6,672 nt of DNA from Draconibacterium orientale (GTDB taxonomy: Bacteria > Bacteroidota > Bacteroidia > Bacteroidales > JAADGE01). The notes under the pieces are model-generated. The model was not told where the DNA came from. It searched no databases and saw only the letters and a list, made by a program, of their open reading frames with translations. Of the stretch, positions 1 through 6,672 are shown piece by piece. The translations under genes and the position numbers were made by a program. Where the stretch lies: NCBI GenBank assembly GCA_020718265.1, contig DYSM01000161.1, positions 1-6,672 on the forward strand, given 5' to 3'. Position 1 is the stretch's first letter. Every line of letters starts with the position of its first letter.

Positions 1-29
1 TATTTTTAAGAAACATTTGAATAACATCG

Positions 30-59
30 TTTGAAAATCGGTTTGATTTGGTAAATTTG
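30..59 (+). promoter_or_regulatory. Bacteroidota-type promoter of the restriction-modification gene
   Basis: A -7 box TAAATTTG lies at 52-59, an exact match to TAnnTTTG. A TTTG at 30-33 can serve as the -33 box, 18 bases away, slightly shorter than the usual 19-21. Transcription would begin near 63-66, only about 8-10 bases before the ATG at 73, so the mRNA would be nearly leaderless. Other TTTG words at 16-19, 42-45 and 47-50 make the -33 assignment less certain than the -7 box. Confidence 0.6.
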
Positions 60-72
60 CAAAAAAAATTGC

Positions 73-3000
73 ATGAAATTAAAGATAACGGAAATCGGGA
101 AGACGATAAACAAAGCATATCTTACTATGAATGAGAGCTTTGAAAACATTTCGCGTTTTCAGAAGAATTTTCAAACTTTACTTGCAGCAATTGACCGTAA
201 TGACAGCGAAGAAACTTTAAAAAACTACATCAATGTTTTTTTTTTCGACACATATTACAAGCAAAAATTTGCGATAAAAGAAAACCTAAATAACATTGAC
301 CTTGCGATTTACAACGGAAAAAACGCAGATTCCAAAATTGGAGTAATCGTTGAAACAAAAGCGTTGAAGAACAGTAGCGAGATGATTTCCGCTGACGATA
401 TAAACAGGAAAGCATTTCACGAACTCATAAGATATTACTTTGAAGAACGTAAAACGAATTTGGAGCTAAAACACTTAATTATCACGAATTCAATTGATTG
501 GTATATTTTTGACGCAACCGAATTCGAACGATTATTCTACCAAAACAAAACGTTCAGGAATAATTACAATACACTGACTAACAAACAATTAGTCAGCAAA
601 AATACAGATTTGTTTTATTCGGAAATTGCAAAGCCTTTTCTCGAGAATTCGGACGAATACATAGCGTGCACGTATGTTCGATTTGATAAAGTTTCCGAAG
701 ATTTTGCGAACTATTCTGAACAGAAATGGCTTGAATTGTATAAATTATTTTCTCCCGAACATTTACTGAAATTGCCGTTTAAAAACGACGGAAACGTGCT
801 GAACAGAGAATTTTACAACGAACTTTTGCATATTCTCGGTTTGAGAGAAACAAAAGACGGAGGTTTAAAAAAAATCGAAAGGCTTGACAAATCCGACAGA
901 AACGAGGGCAGCTTAATTGAAAACACAATAAATATTCTGATTTCGGATGAAATTCTTCAAGACTTTATTACAGCCGAATTGCACGGCGATACGCACGAAG
1001 AGCAACTGTTCAGCATAGCTTTGGAATTGTGTATCACGTGGTTAAATCGCATTTTATTTCTTAAGCTACTTGAAAGTCAATTGGTTAGATTCAATTCGAG
1101 TTCCGATTATTTGTTTTTGAATAATACAAAAATCCGTGATTTTGAAGAGTTGCGCGAATTGTTTTTTGAAGTCTTAGCGGTTAAACCAAACGAACGAAAA
1201 AAGCTAATTCAAACAAAGTACGAAAAAATTCCGTATTTAAACAGTTCGCTGTTCGAACTCACTGATTTAGAAAAAGGAACCGTTAAAATAAATCAAATTA
1301 AAAGTCATTCAGAATTACCTGTTTTTAGTTCAACCGTATTGAAGGACTTTTCCGGAAAAAAAATTGTCGGTTCAAAACCTCTTCTTCACTATTTGTTTGA
1401 TTTTCTTGACAGTTACAATTTTGCAAACGACAAAAAAGCTGTTATTCAAAACGAGAATAAAACCATAATCAGCTCGTCTGTGCTTGGGTTAATTTTCGAG
1501 AAAATAAACGGTTACAAAGAAGGAAGTTTCTATACGCCCGGTTTTATTACAATGCACATGAGCCGCGAAAGTATTCACCGCGCTATTGTTGAAAAGTTTA
1601 AAACTCAACCCGGATTTGAAAACGTTTCGTCCATAACAGATATTCATAACAGTCTAAATATAAGCAATTTAAAACAAGCGAACGAACTGTTTAACACGAT
1701 ACGAATTTGCGACCCTGCTGTGGGAAGCGGTCATTTTTTAGTTTCGGCACTAAACGAACTTATTGCCGTAAAATCCGAACTCAAAATCCTAACCGACAAA
1801 GACGGAAAATTATTGAGAGATGTTGATATTGAAGTCATTAACGACGAATTATTTATATCCGTAGAAAATGAGATGTTCTCCTACAACTATAAAAATAAAA
1901 GTAGCCGAACAATTCAGGAAACTATTTTTTTTGAAAAACAAACGTTGATTGAAAACTGCTTATTCGGTGTGGATATTAACCCAAAATCTGTAAATATTTG
2001 TCGCCTGCGGTTGTGGATAGAATTATTGAAAAATGCGTTTTACACTTCGGAAAGCAATTTCAAAGAACTTGAAACACTGCCCAATATCGACATAAATATA
2101 AAATGTGGAAATTCGCTGGTAAGTCGATTTACTTTAAACGGAAACGGTTTTCAAAACGGAATGTTACAAAATATGCGCCACGCAACACGGCAATACAAAG
2201 AACAAGTTATTTTGTATAAATCGACCGACGATAAAACAACGAAAAAAAATTGCGAAAGCAAAATCTCGGAACTAAAACAACACTATATTTCGCTTGTAAA
2301 TCCGTATGATAAAGAATTAACTGCAATCCGACAAAAAGAGAACGAACTTAAAAATAAACCATTGATATTCAGCAAAGAAGACCAAGTTTTATGGAACAAC
2401 AAATTCGTTGAAATTTCAACAGAAATCGACGATTTGCAAAAAAAATATCAACAAAAACTAAATACACTTTACAGTAATGCCTTTGAATGGCGCTTTGAAT
2501 TTCCCGAAGTTTTAGATGATGACGGCAATTTTGTCGGGTTTGATGTCATTATCGGAAATCCGCCTTACGGCATTTTTAACAAAAAACAAAATCAAAAAAT
2601 CTCAATTAAAACAAGCGACGATGCAGTGGTTGAATTTTATAAAAATACATACAAAGCCGCTGCCGAAGGGATGATAAACGCTTCCAAACTGTTCTATTTG
2701 TTAGGATTTAATCTTTTGAAAACCAACGGAATAAATTCTATGATAATTCCCTATGGATTTCTTGCCGATGTAAGTTCGGCAAAAATACGACAACATATTT
2801 TTGAACATTTTAAAATAAATTCCATCGAAGTTTTTCCGGAAAGAGACAATGCAAGTAAACGCGTTTTTGACGAAGCCAAAATATCCACGGCAATAATTTC
2901 AACACAAAAATCAAAACCGGAAAACGATTTCTCACTCGGCATCTCGTTTGAAAAACGTATGTCTGACAAAAAGATTAGGCTTTCCGTCAGTGAAATTAAA

Positions 3001-3723
3001 CAATTAAGCGGCGAAAAACTGACGATTCCTCTGATAAACCAAGAAGAATTGAATGTTTTGTTGAAGATAGCTGCCGCAAAAACTGTTCCGCTCAAAGAAT
3101 TTTCCGAATGTTTAACTGGTGAGGTTGATATTTCTTTGGCAAAAGATGCGATTACCGACAAAAAAACAAAATTTCCGCTCATAAAAGGTGTCCAAATTGA
3201 CCGTTTTACACTCAAATTATCGGACACTGAAATTAGTCAGGGAAAAATTCAATTCTTAAATCTCGAAAAGTTTAAGAAAAACTATTCAGGGCAAAAATTA
3301 AACCATTCACAACTGCAACGTATTGTATTACAAGGCTTAACGGGAGTAAATGAAAAAAGAAGAATCAAAGCAACTCTTGTCCCGAAAGATTATTTCTTGG
3401 CAAATTCGTGCAATTATATTTTGTTAAATGACAAAATAAATTCAAACTATCTCCTTGCACTGTTAAACAGCAAAATTCTCAATTTTGTATTCAAATGCAA
3501 AAGCACAAACAGCAACGTAAACGGCTATGAAATTAACGAATTGCCCATAATGCTCGCTAAAAATACAAAAAAAATAGAAGAACTTATTGATACGATTCTT
3601 TTAAAAAAAGAGAACAATACTGCTGCCGACATCTCCAAAGAAGAGCAAAAAATAAACAACGAACTTTACAAAATATACAGTTTTACAAAAGAAGAAATTT
3701 CGATTATCGAAAGAAAACTCTAA
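73..3723 (+). CDS. Type IIG (Eco57I-like) restriction-modification enzyme, single chain
   Basis: This 1216-residue cytoplasmic protein is predicted to cut unmodified foreign DNA and to methylate adenine in the host copy of its site, using S-adenosylmethionine. Seen in order: an N-terminal region with D76 followed by E94-T-K96, the layout of a PD-(D/E)XK nuclease; GSFYTP at 484-489, typical of N6-adenine methylases; SAM motif I DPAVGSGHF at 547-555; FGVDINP at 631-637; a charged, probably coiled-coil insert at about 707-800; FEWRFEFPE at 804-812; catalytic motif IV NPPY at 829-832; and a TaqI-like target-recognition region with PLIKGVQIDRF at 1035-1045, YLLALLNSK at 1126-1134 and NSNVNGYEINELPI at 1146-1159. 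Length is normal for fused enzymes of this family. The ATG at 73 is chosen because it follows the promoter directly and because the first residues (ITEIGKTINKAYL) resemble family N-termini; the next Met is residue 19. No separate specificity, restriction or BREX gene is adjacent, so it probably works alone. A T10 run at 236-245 lies inside codons 55-58. The recognition site cannot be read from the sequence. All key motifs appear intact. Confidence 0.9.
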   Translation: MKLKITEIGKTINKAYLTMNESFENISRFQKNFQTLLAAIDRNDSEETLKNYINVFFFDTYYKQKFAIKENLNNIDLAIYNGKNADSKIGVIVETKALKNSSEMISADDINRKAFHELIRYYFEERKTNLELKHLIITNSIDWYIFDATEFERLFYQNKTFRNNYNTLTNKQLVSKNTDLFYSEIAKPFLENSDEYIACTYVRFDKVSEDFANYSEQKWLELYKLFSPEHLLKLPFKNDGNVLNREFYNELLHILGLRETKDGGLKKIERLDKSDRNEGSLIENTINILISDEILQDFITAELHGDTHEEQLFSIALELCITWLNRILFLKLLESQLVRFNSSSDYLFLNNTKIRDFEELRELFFEVLAVKPNERKKLIQTKYEKIPYLNSSLFELTDLEKGTVKINQIKSHSELPVFSSTVLKDFSGKKIVGSKPLLHYLFDFLDSYNFANDKKAVIQNENKTIISSSVLGLIFEKINGYKEGSFYTPGFITMHMSRESIHRAIVEKFKTQPGFENVSSITDIHNSLNISNLKQANELFNTIRICDPAVGSGHFLVSALNELIAVKSELKILTDKDGKLLRDVDIEVINDELFISVENEMFSYNYKNKSSRTIQETIFFEKQTLIENCLFGVDINPKSVNICRLRLWIELLKNAFYTSESNFKELETLPNIDINIKCGNSLVSRFTLNGNGFQNGMLQNMRHATRQYKEQVILYKSTDDKTTKKNCESKISELKQHYISLVNPYDKELTAIRQKENELKNKPLIFSKEDQVLWNNKFVEISTEIDDLQKKYQQKLNTLYSNAFEWRFEFPEVLDDDGNFVGFDVIIGNPPYGIFNKKQNQKISIKTSDDAVVEFYKNTYKAAAEGMINASKLFYLLGFNLLKTNGINSMIIPYGFLADVSSAKIRQHIFEHFKINSIEVFPERDNASKRVFDEAKISTAIISTQKSKPENDFSLGISFEKRMSDKKIRLSVSEIKQLSGEKLTIPLINQEELNVLLKIAAAKTVPLKEFSECLTGEVDISLAKDAITDKKTKFPLIKGVQIDRFTLKLSDTEISQGKIQFLNLEKFKKNYSGQKLNHSQLQRIVLQGLTGVNEKRRIKATLVPKDYFLANSCNYILLNDKINSNYLLALLNSKILNFVFKCKSTNSNVNGYEINELPIMLAKNTKKIEELIDTILLKKENNTAADISKEEQKINNELYKIYSFTKEEISIIERKL
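236..245 (+). repeat. T10 homopolymer inside the restriction gene
   Basis: Ten consecutive T bases encode part of a Val-Phe-Phe-Phe stretch at codons 55-58. It is the longest single-base run I see in the window; several A8 or T8 runs also occur. Loss of one T would bring a TAA into frame at 275-277, and gain of one T would bring in a TAA at 291-293, so either slip would remove nearly the whole protein. Confidence 0.85.
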
Positions 3724-3744
3724 AAGTGCATTCAAGTTCGTAGC

Positions 3745-3760
3745 TCTGAAACAGATTTTT
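3745..3760 (+). terminator. Weak terminator-like hairpin after the restriction gene
   Basis: TCTG (3745-3748) and CAGA (3752-3755) can pair across an AAA loop, followed at once by TTTTT (3756-3760). It lies 22 bases past the stop of the restriction gene and before the feoAB promoter, the right place for a terminator. The stem is only 4 base pairs, so it is a weak candidate. Confidence 0.25.
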
Positions 3761-3800
3761 CTCATGAAATTTCGCCCAAAAATTATCCCTAAAGATTGGG

Positions 3801-3832
3801 ATTGCCAAACCTGAATTTTCCTTCTACTTTTG
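3801..3832 (+). promoter_or_regulatory. Bacteroidota-type promoter of feoAB
   Basis: ATTG at 3801-3804 (a near match to the -33 TTTG) and TACTTTTG at 3825-3832 (an exact TAnnTTTG -7 box) are separated by 20 bases, the preferred spacing. Transcription would start near 3837, about a dozen bases before the ATG at 3850. A 5-bp inverted repeat, ATCCC (3785-3789) and GGGAT (3798-3802), overlaps the -33 box; it could be an operator half-site pair, but it is short and does not look like a Fur or DtxR box, so iron control is not shown by the sequence. Confidence 0.6.
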
Positions 3833-3849
3833 CAGAAATTAGTTTTGGT

Positions 3850-6360
3850 ATGAAACTTTCCGAACTCTCGAATCAGGATAAAGCCGTCATTGTAAAAGTG
3901 CGCGGACGCGGTGCGTTTCGCAAACGCATTATCGAAATGGGTTTCGTGCGCGGACAAGAAATTGAGGTCGTAAAACCTGCGCCGTTGAAAGATCCGGTGC
4001 AATATAAAATCATGGGCTACGAGGTTTCGTTGCGCAATTCGGAAGCCGAACTCATTGAAGTGATGCCGATTACAAGTTTGGAAAATCGGTTCGAAGAAAA
4101 ATTTCTCGGCACAATTGATTCCGAAGGCTTAAAAAGGGCTGAAACCAACGGCAATAAGGTGATTAACATTGCTTTAGTCGGAAATCCGAACTGCGGAAAA
4201 ACCACATTGTTCAACTACGCCACCGGCGCGAAAGAGCACGTCGGCAACTACAGCGGCGTAACGGTGGATGCCAAAAAAGCAGTGTTCAACCAAAACGGTT
4301 ACACCTTCAATATCACCGACTTACCCGGCACATACTCGCTCACGGCATACACACCCGAAGAGCTTTACGTGCGACGACATATTTTGAACGAATTGCCCGA
4401 TGTGGTCATCAACGTTGTGGATGCATCGAGCATTGAGCGCAATATGTATCTCACTTTGAGGCTGATAGACATGGACATCAAAGTTATTTTGGCTTTGAAC
4501 ATGTACGACGAACTCACAAAACGCGGCGACCGTTTCGACCACCATGCACTCGGGCAAATGCTTGGCGTTCCGATAGTTCCGACGGTTGCGGCATCGGGCA
4601 AAGGCATCGCGGAGCTTTTCGATGAAACCATCAGAGTTTTTGAAGATAAAAACCCGATTCTCAGACACATACACATTAACTACGGCGAAGAATTTGAAAC
4701 CGCAATTAAACAAATTCAGTCGGCACTCGATGTTACGGAAAACAAACCGTTGTCCGACCGTGTTGCCTTGCGCTTTCTCGCCATCAATCTGCTTGATAAA
4801 GACCGAGATACACAAAAACTCATGCTTGAAATTCCGCACGGCAAAAAAGCTCTGGAAATTGCGGAAAATTCTGTCAAACGTATTGAAAATCAGCTTAAAG
4901 AAGACACCGAAACGCTCATTACCGATGCGCGTTACGGTTTCATACACGGCGCACTCAAAGAAACCTTCAAACTTGCCGAAACCAACAAACAGGAACGCAC
5001 AAAATCTATTGATAATATACTGACAAACAAATATTTAGCCATTCCAATTTTCTTGTTTTTCATGTGGCTGATGTTTCAGGGCACGTTTACGCTCGGCGAT
5101 TATCCGATGCAAGCCATTGAGTATCTGGTTGCTGAACTCGCCGGATTCGTAAACTCTTACATGCCGGAAGGAATGCTGAAAGACTTGATTTCCGACGGAA
5201 TAATCAGCGGTGTTGGCGGTGTTATTGTGTTCTTACCCAACATTTTACTGCTGTTTTTCTTTATTTCGCTCATGGAAGATACGGGCTACATGGCGCGAGC
5301 CGCATTCATCACCGACCGCGTGATGCACAAAATCGGCTTGCACGGCAAATCGTTCATCCCGCTCGTGATGGGTTTCGGGTGCAACGTGCCCGCAGTCATG
5401 GCAACGCGCACGCTCGAAAGCCGCAACGACCGACTGCTTACCATGCTCATTAATCCGTTCATGTCGTGCAGCGCGCGGCTTCCGGTGTATTTGGTTATCA
5501 TCGGCGCAATATTTCCCGAATCGGCGGGCACGGCACTTTTTGCAGTCTATTTTACGGGCATAATTTTATCGATAATTGTTGCAAAAATCTTCAAGAAAAC
5601 AATATTTCGTTCCGAAGATGCACCTTTCGTAATGGAATTGCCGCCGTATCGAGTGCCCGTGATGCGCACAACTGTAAAACACATGTGGCACAAAGGCAAG
5701 CAATATTTACAAAAAATGGGCGGTATCATCCTCATTGCGTCCGTAATTATTTGGGCATTAGGCTATTTTCCGACCGAAACAGAAAAAACTGCCGATATTG
5801 ACACGCAAATTTCCAAACTTCAAACTGATTTTACAACTCAAAAAGTTGTTTTGAAAGACAGTGCTGCGATTTCAATTTTGGAAGAAAGTCACACCGCAGA
5901 ACTTTCCAAATTAGAAGTCGAACGCCTGACCATCAAGCAGTCCGAATCCTATATCGGGCAAATCGGGCGATTCATCGAGCCGGCGATTCGTCCGCTGGGG
6001 TTCGACTGGCGCATAGGTGTGAGCATCGTTACGGGTATTGCGGCTAAGGAAATCGTAGTCAGCACCATGAGTGTGCTTTACGGCGCAAATGCCGACTCCG
6101 ACGACAGCTCCGAACTGCTCAAAACCAACATACGCAACGCCAAACACGACAGCGGCTCGCTCGCCGGGCAGCCGGTATTTACGCCCTTGACCGCCGCCGG
6201 ATTTATGATTTTTATATTGATATATTTTCCGTGCATTGCCGTCATTGCCGCCATCAAGCGTGAATCGGGACATTGGAAATGGGCTTTATTTACAGTGGTT
6301 TACACAACGGCTTTGGCGTGGCTGCTCTCGTTTGCAATTTTTCAAATCGGCACATTTTGA
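3850..6360 (+). CDS. feoB: FeoA-FeoB fusion, GTP-dependent ferrous iron transporter
   Basis: This 836-residue inner-membrane protein takes up Fe(II). Residues 1 to about 72 are a FeoA domain (SH3-like; RGRGAFRKRIIEMGF, then EVVKPAPLKDP), normally a separate protein that binds FeoB. A linker leads to the FeoB G domain: G1 GNPNCGKT 111-118, G2 Thr138 in SGVTVD, G3 DLPG 157-160, G4 NMYD 217-220 and a G5-like VAAS 246-249. A helical region follows, then the membrane part from about residue 396. It has both gate motifs, GFGCNVPA (508-515, Cys511) and SCSARLPVY (539-547, Cys540), the conserved AAKEIVVS (731-738), and final helices at about 785-804 and 810-833. An extra charged, helical segment lies at about 642-705, between membrane helices. 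The ATG at 3850 is preferred to an in-frame TTG at 3796, because the TTG lies upstream of the predicted promoter and the 18 added residues are not FeoA-like. There is no Shine-Dalgarno sequence. No feoC gene follows. All nucleotide-binding and gate residues are present, so it should be functional. Confidence 0.96.
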   Translation: MKLSELSNQDKAVIVKVRGRGAFRKRIIEMGFVRGQEIEVVKPAPLKDPVQYKIMGYEVSLRNSEAELIEVMPITSLENRFEEKFLGTIDSEGLKRAETNGNKVINIALVGNPNCGKTTLFNYATGAKEHVGNYSGVTVDAKKAVFNQNGYTFNITDLPGTYSLTAYTPEELYVRRHILNELPDVVINVVDASSIERNMYLTLRLIDMDIKVILALNMYDELTKRGDRFDHHALGQMLGVPIVPTVAASGKGIAELFDETIRVFEDKNPILRHIHINYGEEFETAIKQIQSALDVTENKPLSDRVALRFLAINLLDKDRDTQKLMLEIPHGKKALEIAENSVKRIENQLKEDTETLITDARYGFIHGALKETFKLAETNKQERTKSIDNILTNKYLAIPIFLFFMWLMFQGTFTLGDYPMQAIEYLVAELAGFVNSYMPEGMLKDLISDGIISGVGGVIVFLPNILLLFFFISLMEDTGYMARAAFITDRVMHKIGLHGKSFIPLVMGFGCNVPAVMATRTLESRNDRLLTMLINPFMSCSARLPVYLVIIGAIFPESAGTALFAVYFTGIILSIIVAKIFKKTIFRSEDAPFVMELPPYRVPVMRTTVKHMWHKGKQYLQKMGGIILIASVIIWALGYFPTETEKTADIDTQISKLQTDFTTQKVVLKDSAAISILEESHTAELSKLEVERLTIKQSESYIGQIGRFIEPAIRPLGFDWRIGVSIVTGIAAKEIVVSTMSVLYGANADSDDSSELLKTNIRNAKHDSGSLAGQPVFTPLTAAGFMIFILIYFPCIAVIAAIKRESGHWKWALFTVVYTTALAWLLSFAIFQIGTF

Positions 6361-6378
6361 CAAAATTTAGGGTAAAAG

Positions 6379-6459
6379 ATGCAACTTAAACATATAAAAG
6401 ATTCGTTTGTTGGCGAAAATCATTTCCGGTGCAAGACAGTTGAAAAATTTGCGAACTGA
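6379..6459 (+). CDS. Doubtful 26-residue ORF after feoAB
   Basis: An ATG at 6379, preceded by AGGG at 6369-6372 and 18 bases past the feoAB stop, opens a 26-codon frame ending in TGA. The peptide is mostly polar with a single Cys (HFRCKTVEKFAN at its end) and resembles no family I know. It lacks the membrane helix and Cys cluster of the small proteins that sometimes follow feoB. Its end overlaps the -33 box of the next promoter. It may well be chance; it is listed because the position and spacing would suit translation on the feoAB mRNA. Confidence 0.12.
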   Translation: MQLKHIKDSFVGENHFRCKTVEKFAN

Positions 6460-6479
6460 TAAAAAAAATCATAAATTTG
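6448..6479 (+). promoter_or_regulatory. Bacteroidota-type promoter at the right end
   Basis: TTTG at 6448-6451 and TAAATTTG at 6472-6479 are exact -33 and -7 boxes separated by the ideal 20 bases, the best match of the three in this window. Transcription would start near 6484 and run into the hairpin at 6500-6530 and the small signal-peptide ORF at 6532. Confidence 0.65.
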
Positions 6480-6499
6480 CAGAATATTGAGATTTTCAA

Positions 6500-6530
6500 A
6501 TCGTTTTAATTTTCAAACGATACTTTTTTT
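6500..6530 (+). terminator. Hairpin with T-run: weak terminator or leader attenuator
   Basis: ATCGTTT (6500-6506) pairs perfectly with AAACGAT (6515-6521) around an 8-base loop, and a T7 run follows at 6524-6530. The shape is that of an intrinsic terminator, but the 7-bp stem has only two G-C pairs. It sits about 15 bases after the predicted start of the transcript from 6448-6479 and directly before the GTG at 6532, so it may end feoAB read-through, attenuate the small ORF, or occlude its start. Confidence 0.35.
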
Positions 6531-6531
6531 C

Positions 6532-6627
6532 GTGAAAAAACTGTTGCTCTTTGTAATGTTTCTGTGGGTTACGCACGTCGGATTTTCACAAAATTCCGAC
6601 AGAAATAATATGTATTTTAATAAATGA
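6532..6627 (+). pseudogene. 31-residue signal-peptide ORF, probable remnant of an exported-protein gene
   Basis: A GTG start opens a frame reading MKKLLLFVMFLWVTHVGFSQ followed by 11 polar residues and a TGA stop. Lys-Lys, a hydrophobic core and FSQ at the end are the pattern of Bacteroidota signal peptides, with likely cleavage before or near Gln20. No in-frame ATG lies upstream. A good promoter stands at 6448-6479. A mature part of about a dozen residues is too short for a usual exported protein, so this is most likely the front end of a broken gene whose body is lost; the +1-shifted frame stays open from about 6602 to a TAA at 6662-6664 but shows nothing recognisable. A real small secreted peptide is the alternative. 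Confidence 0.4.
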
Positions 6628-6638
6628 GTTCAGTATAA

Positions 6639-6667
6639 AAAGTCATAAAGTTGAAAGTTTGTAAAGT
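6639..6667. repeat. Cluster of four AAAGT words at the window edge
   Basis: AAAGT occurs at 6639-6643, 6647-6651, 6654-6658 and 6663-6667, with steps of 8, 7 and 9 bases. It looks like a degenerate short tandem array that may continue past the window. No coding role is apparent. Confidence 0.4.
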
Positions 6668-6672
6668 TAAAT

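Noticed and set aside
2751..3227. Long open frame on the minus strand inside the restriction gene.
   Set aside because: It lies antisense within a gene with clear family motifs, has no promoter or recognisable domain, and is a by-product of the opposite coding strand.
73..3723. The methylase as PglX of a BREX system or HsdM of a type I system.
   Set aside because: It has its own nuclease-like N-terminus and C-terminal recognition region, and no BREX or type I partner gene is present next to it.
3785..3802. ATCCC/GGGAT inverted repeat upstream of feoAB as an iron-responsive operator.
   Set aside because: Five base pairs only, with no resemblance to Fur or DtxR-family boxes; mentioned with the promoter but not called on its own.
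4321..4947. 208-codon minus-strand open frame inside feoB.
   Set aside because: It is antisense to the conserved G domain and its composition mirrors the plus-strand codons; no domain is recognisable.
6354..6366. Inverted repeat ATTTTG-A-CAAAAT at the feoAB stop codon as a terminator.
   Set aside because: The spacer is one base, so a real loop would leave only about four A-T pairs, and no T-run follows.
26..6521. ATCGTTTGAAAAT at 26-38 is the exact reverse complement of 6509-6521, suggesting terminal inverted repeats of an element spanning the window.
   Set aside because: A 13-base match somewhere between two A+T-rich positions in 6.7 kb is expected by chance, there is no target-site duplication or transposase, and the span includes the core gene feoAB.

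Overview
The window looks like chromosomal DNA from a member of the Bacteroidota. Three signs agree. Three separate matches to the Bacteroidota promoter (a TTTG-like -33 box and a TAnnTTTG -7 box) stand in the gene-free stretches, and none of the starts has a Shine-Dalgarno sequence. FeoA and FeoB are fused in one chain, an arrangement common in this phylum. A short lipid-poor signal peptide ending in FSQ is seen near the right end. I cannot name the genus.

Layout: 1-72 is a promoter region. 73-3723 (+) encodes a 1216-residue single-chain restriction-modification enzyme of the type IIG / Eco57I-like kind. It has an N-terminal PD-(D/E)XK-like nuclease region, a central N6-adenine methyltransferase with SAM-binding and NPPY motifs, and a TaqI-like C-terminal target-recognition region. 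3724-3849 is a 126-bp gap with a weak terminator-like hairpin and a good promoter. 3850-6360 (+) encodes an 836-residue FeoA-FeoB ferrous iron transporter; the longer reading from a TTG at 3796 is not believed because that codon lies upstream of the predicted promoter. 6361-6672 has no ordinary gene. It holds a doubtful 26-codon ORF, a very good promoter, a hairpin with a T-run, a 31-codon ORF that is essentially a signal peptide followed by a stop, and a cluster of AAAGT repeats.

The two large genes point the same way but each has its own promoter and they have no functional link: one is defence against foreign DNA, the other is Fe(II) uptake. The restriction gene is visibly more A+T-rich than the middle of feoB, which fits an acquired defence gene beside a core gene. 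I see no multi-gene undescribed system. The points most worth checking are the T10 tract early in the restriction gene (possible on/off switching), the uncharacterised target site of that enzyme, and the promoter-hairpin-signal-peptide unit at the right end.
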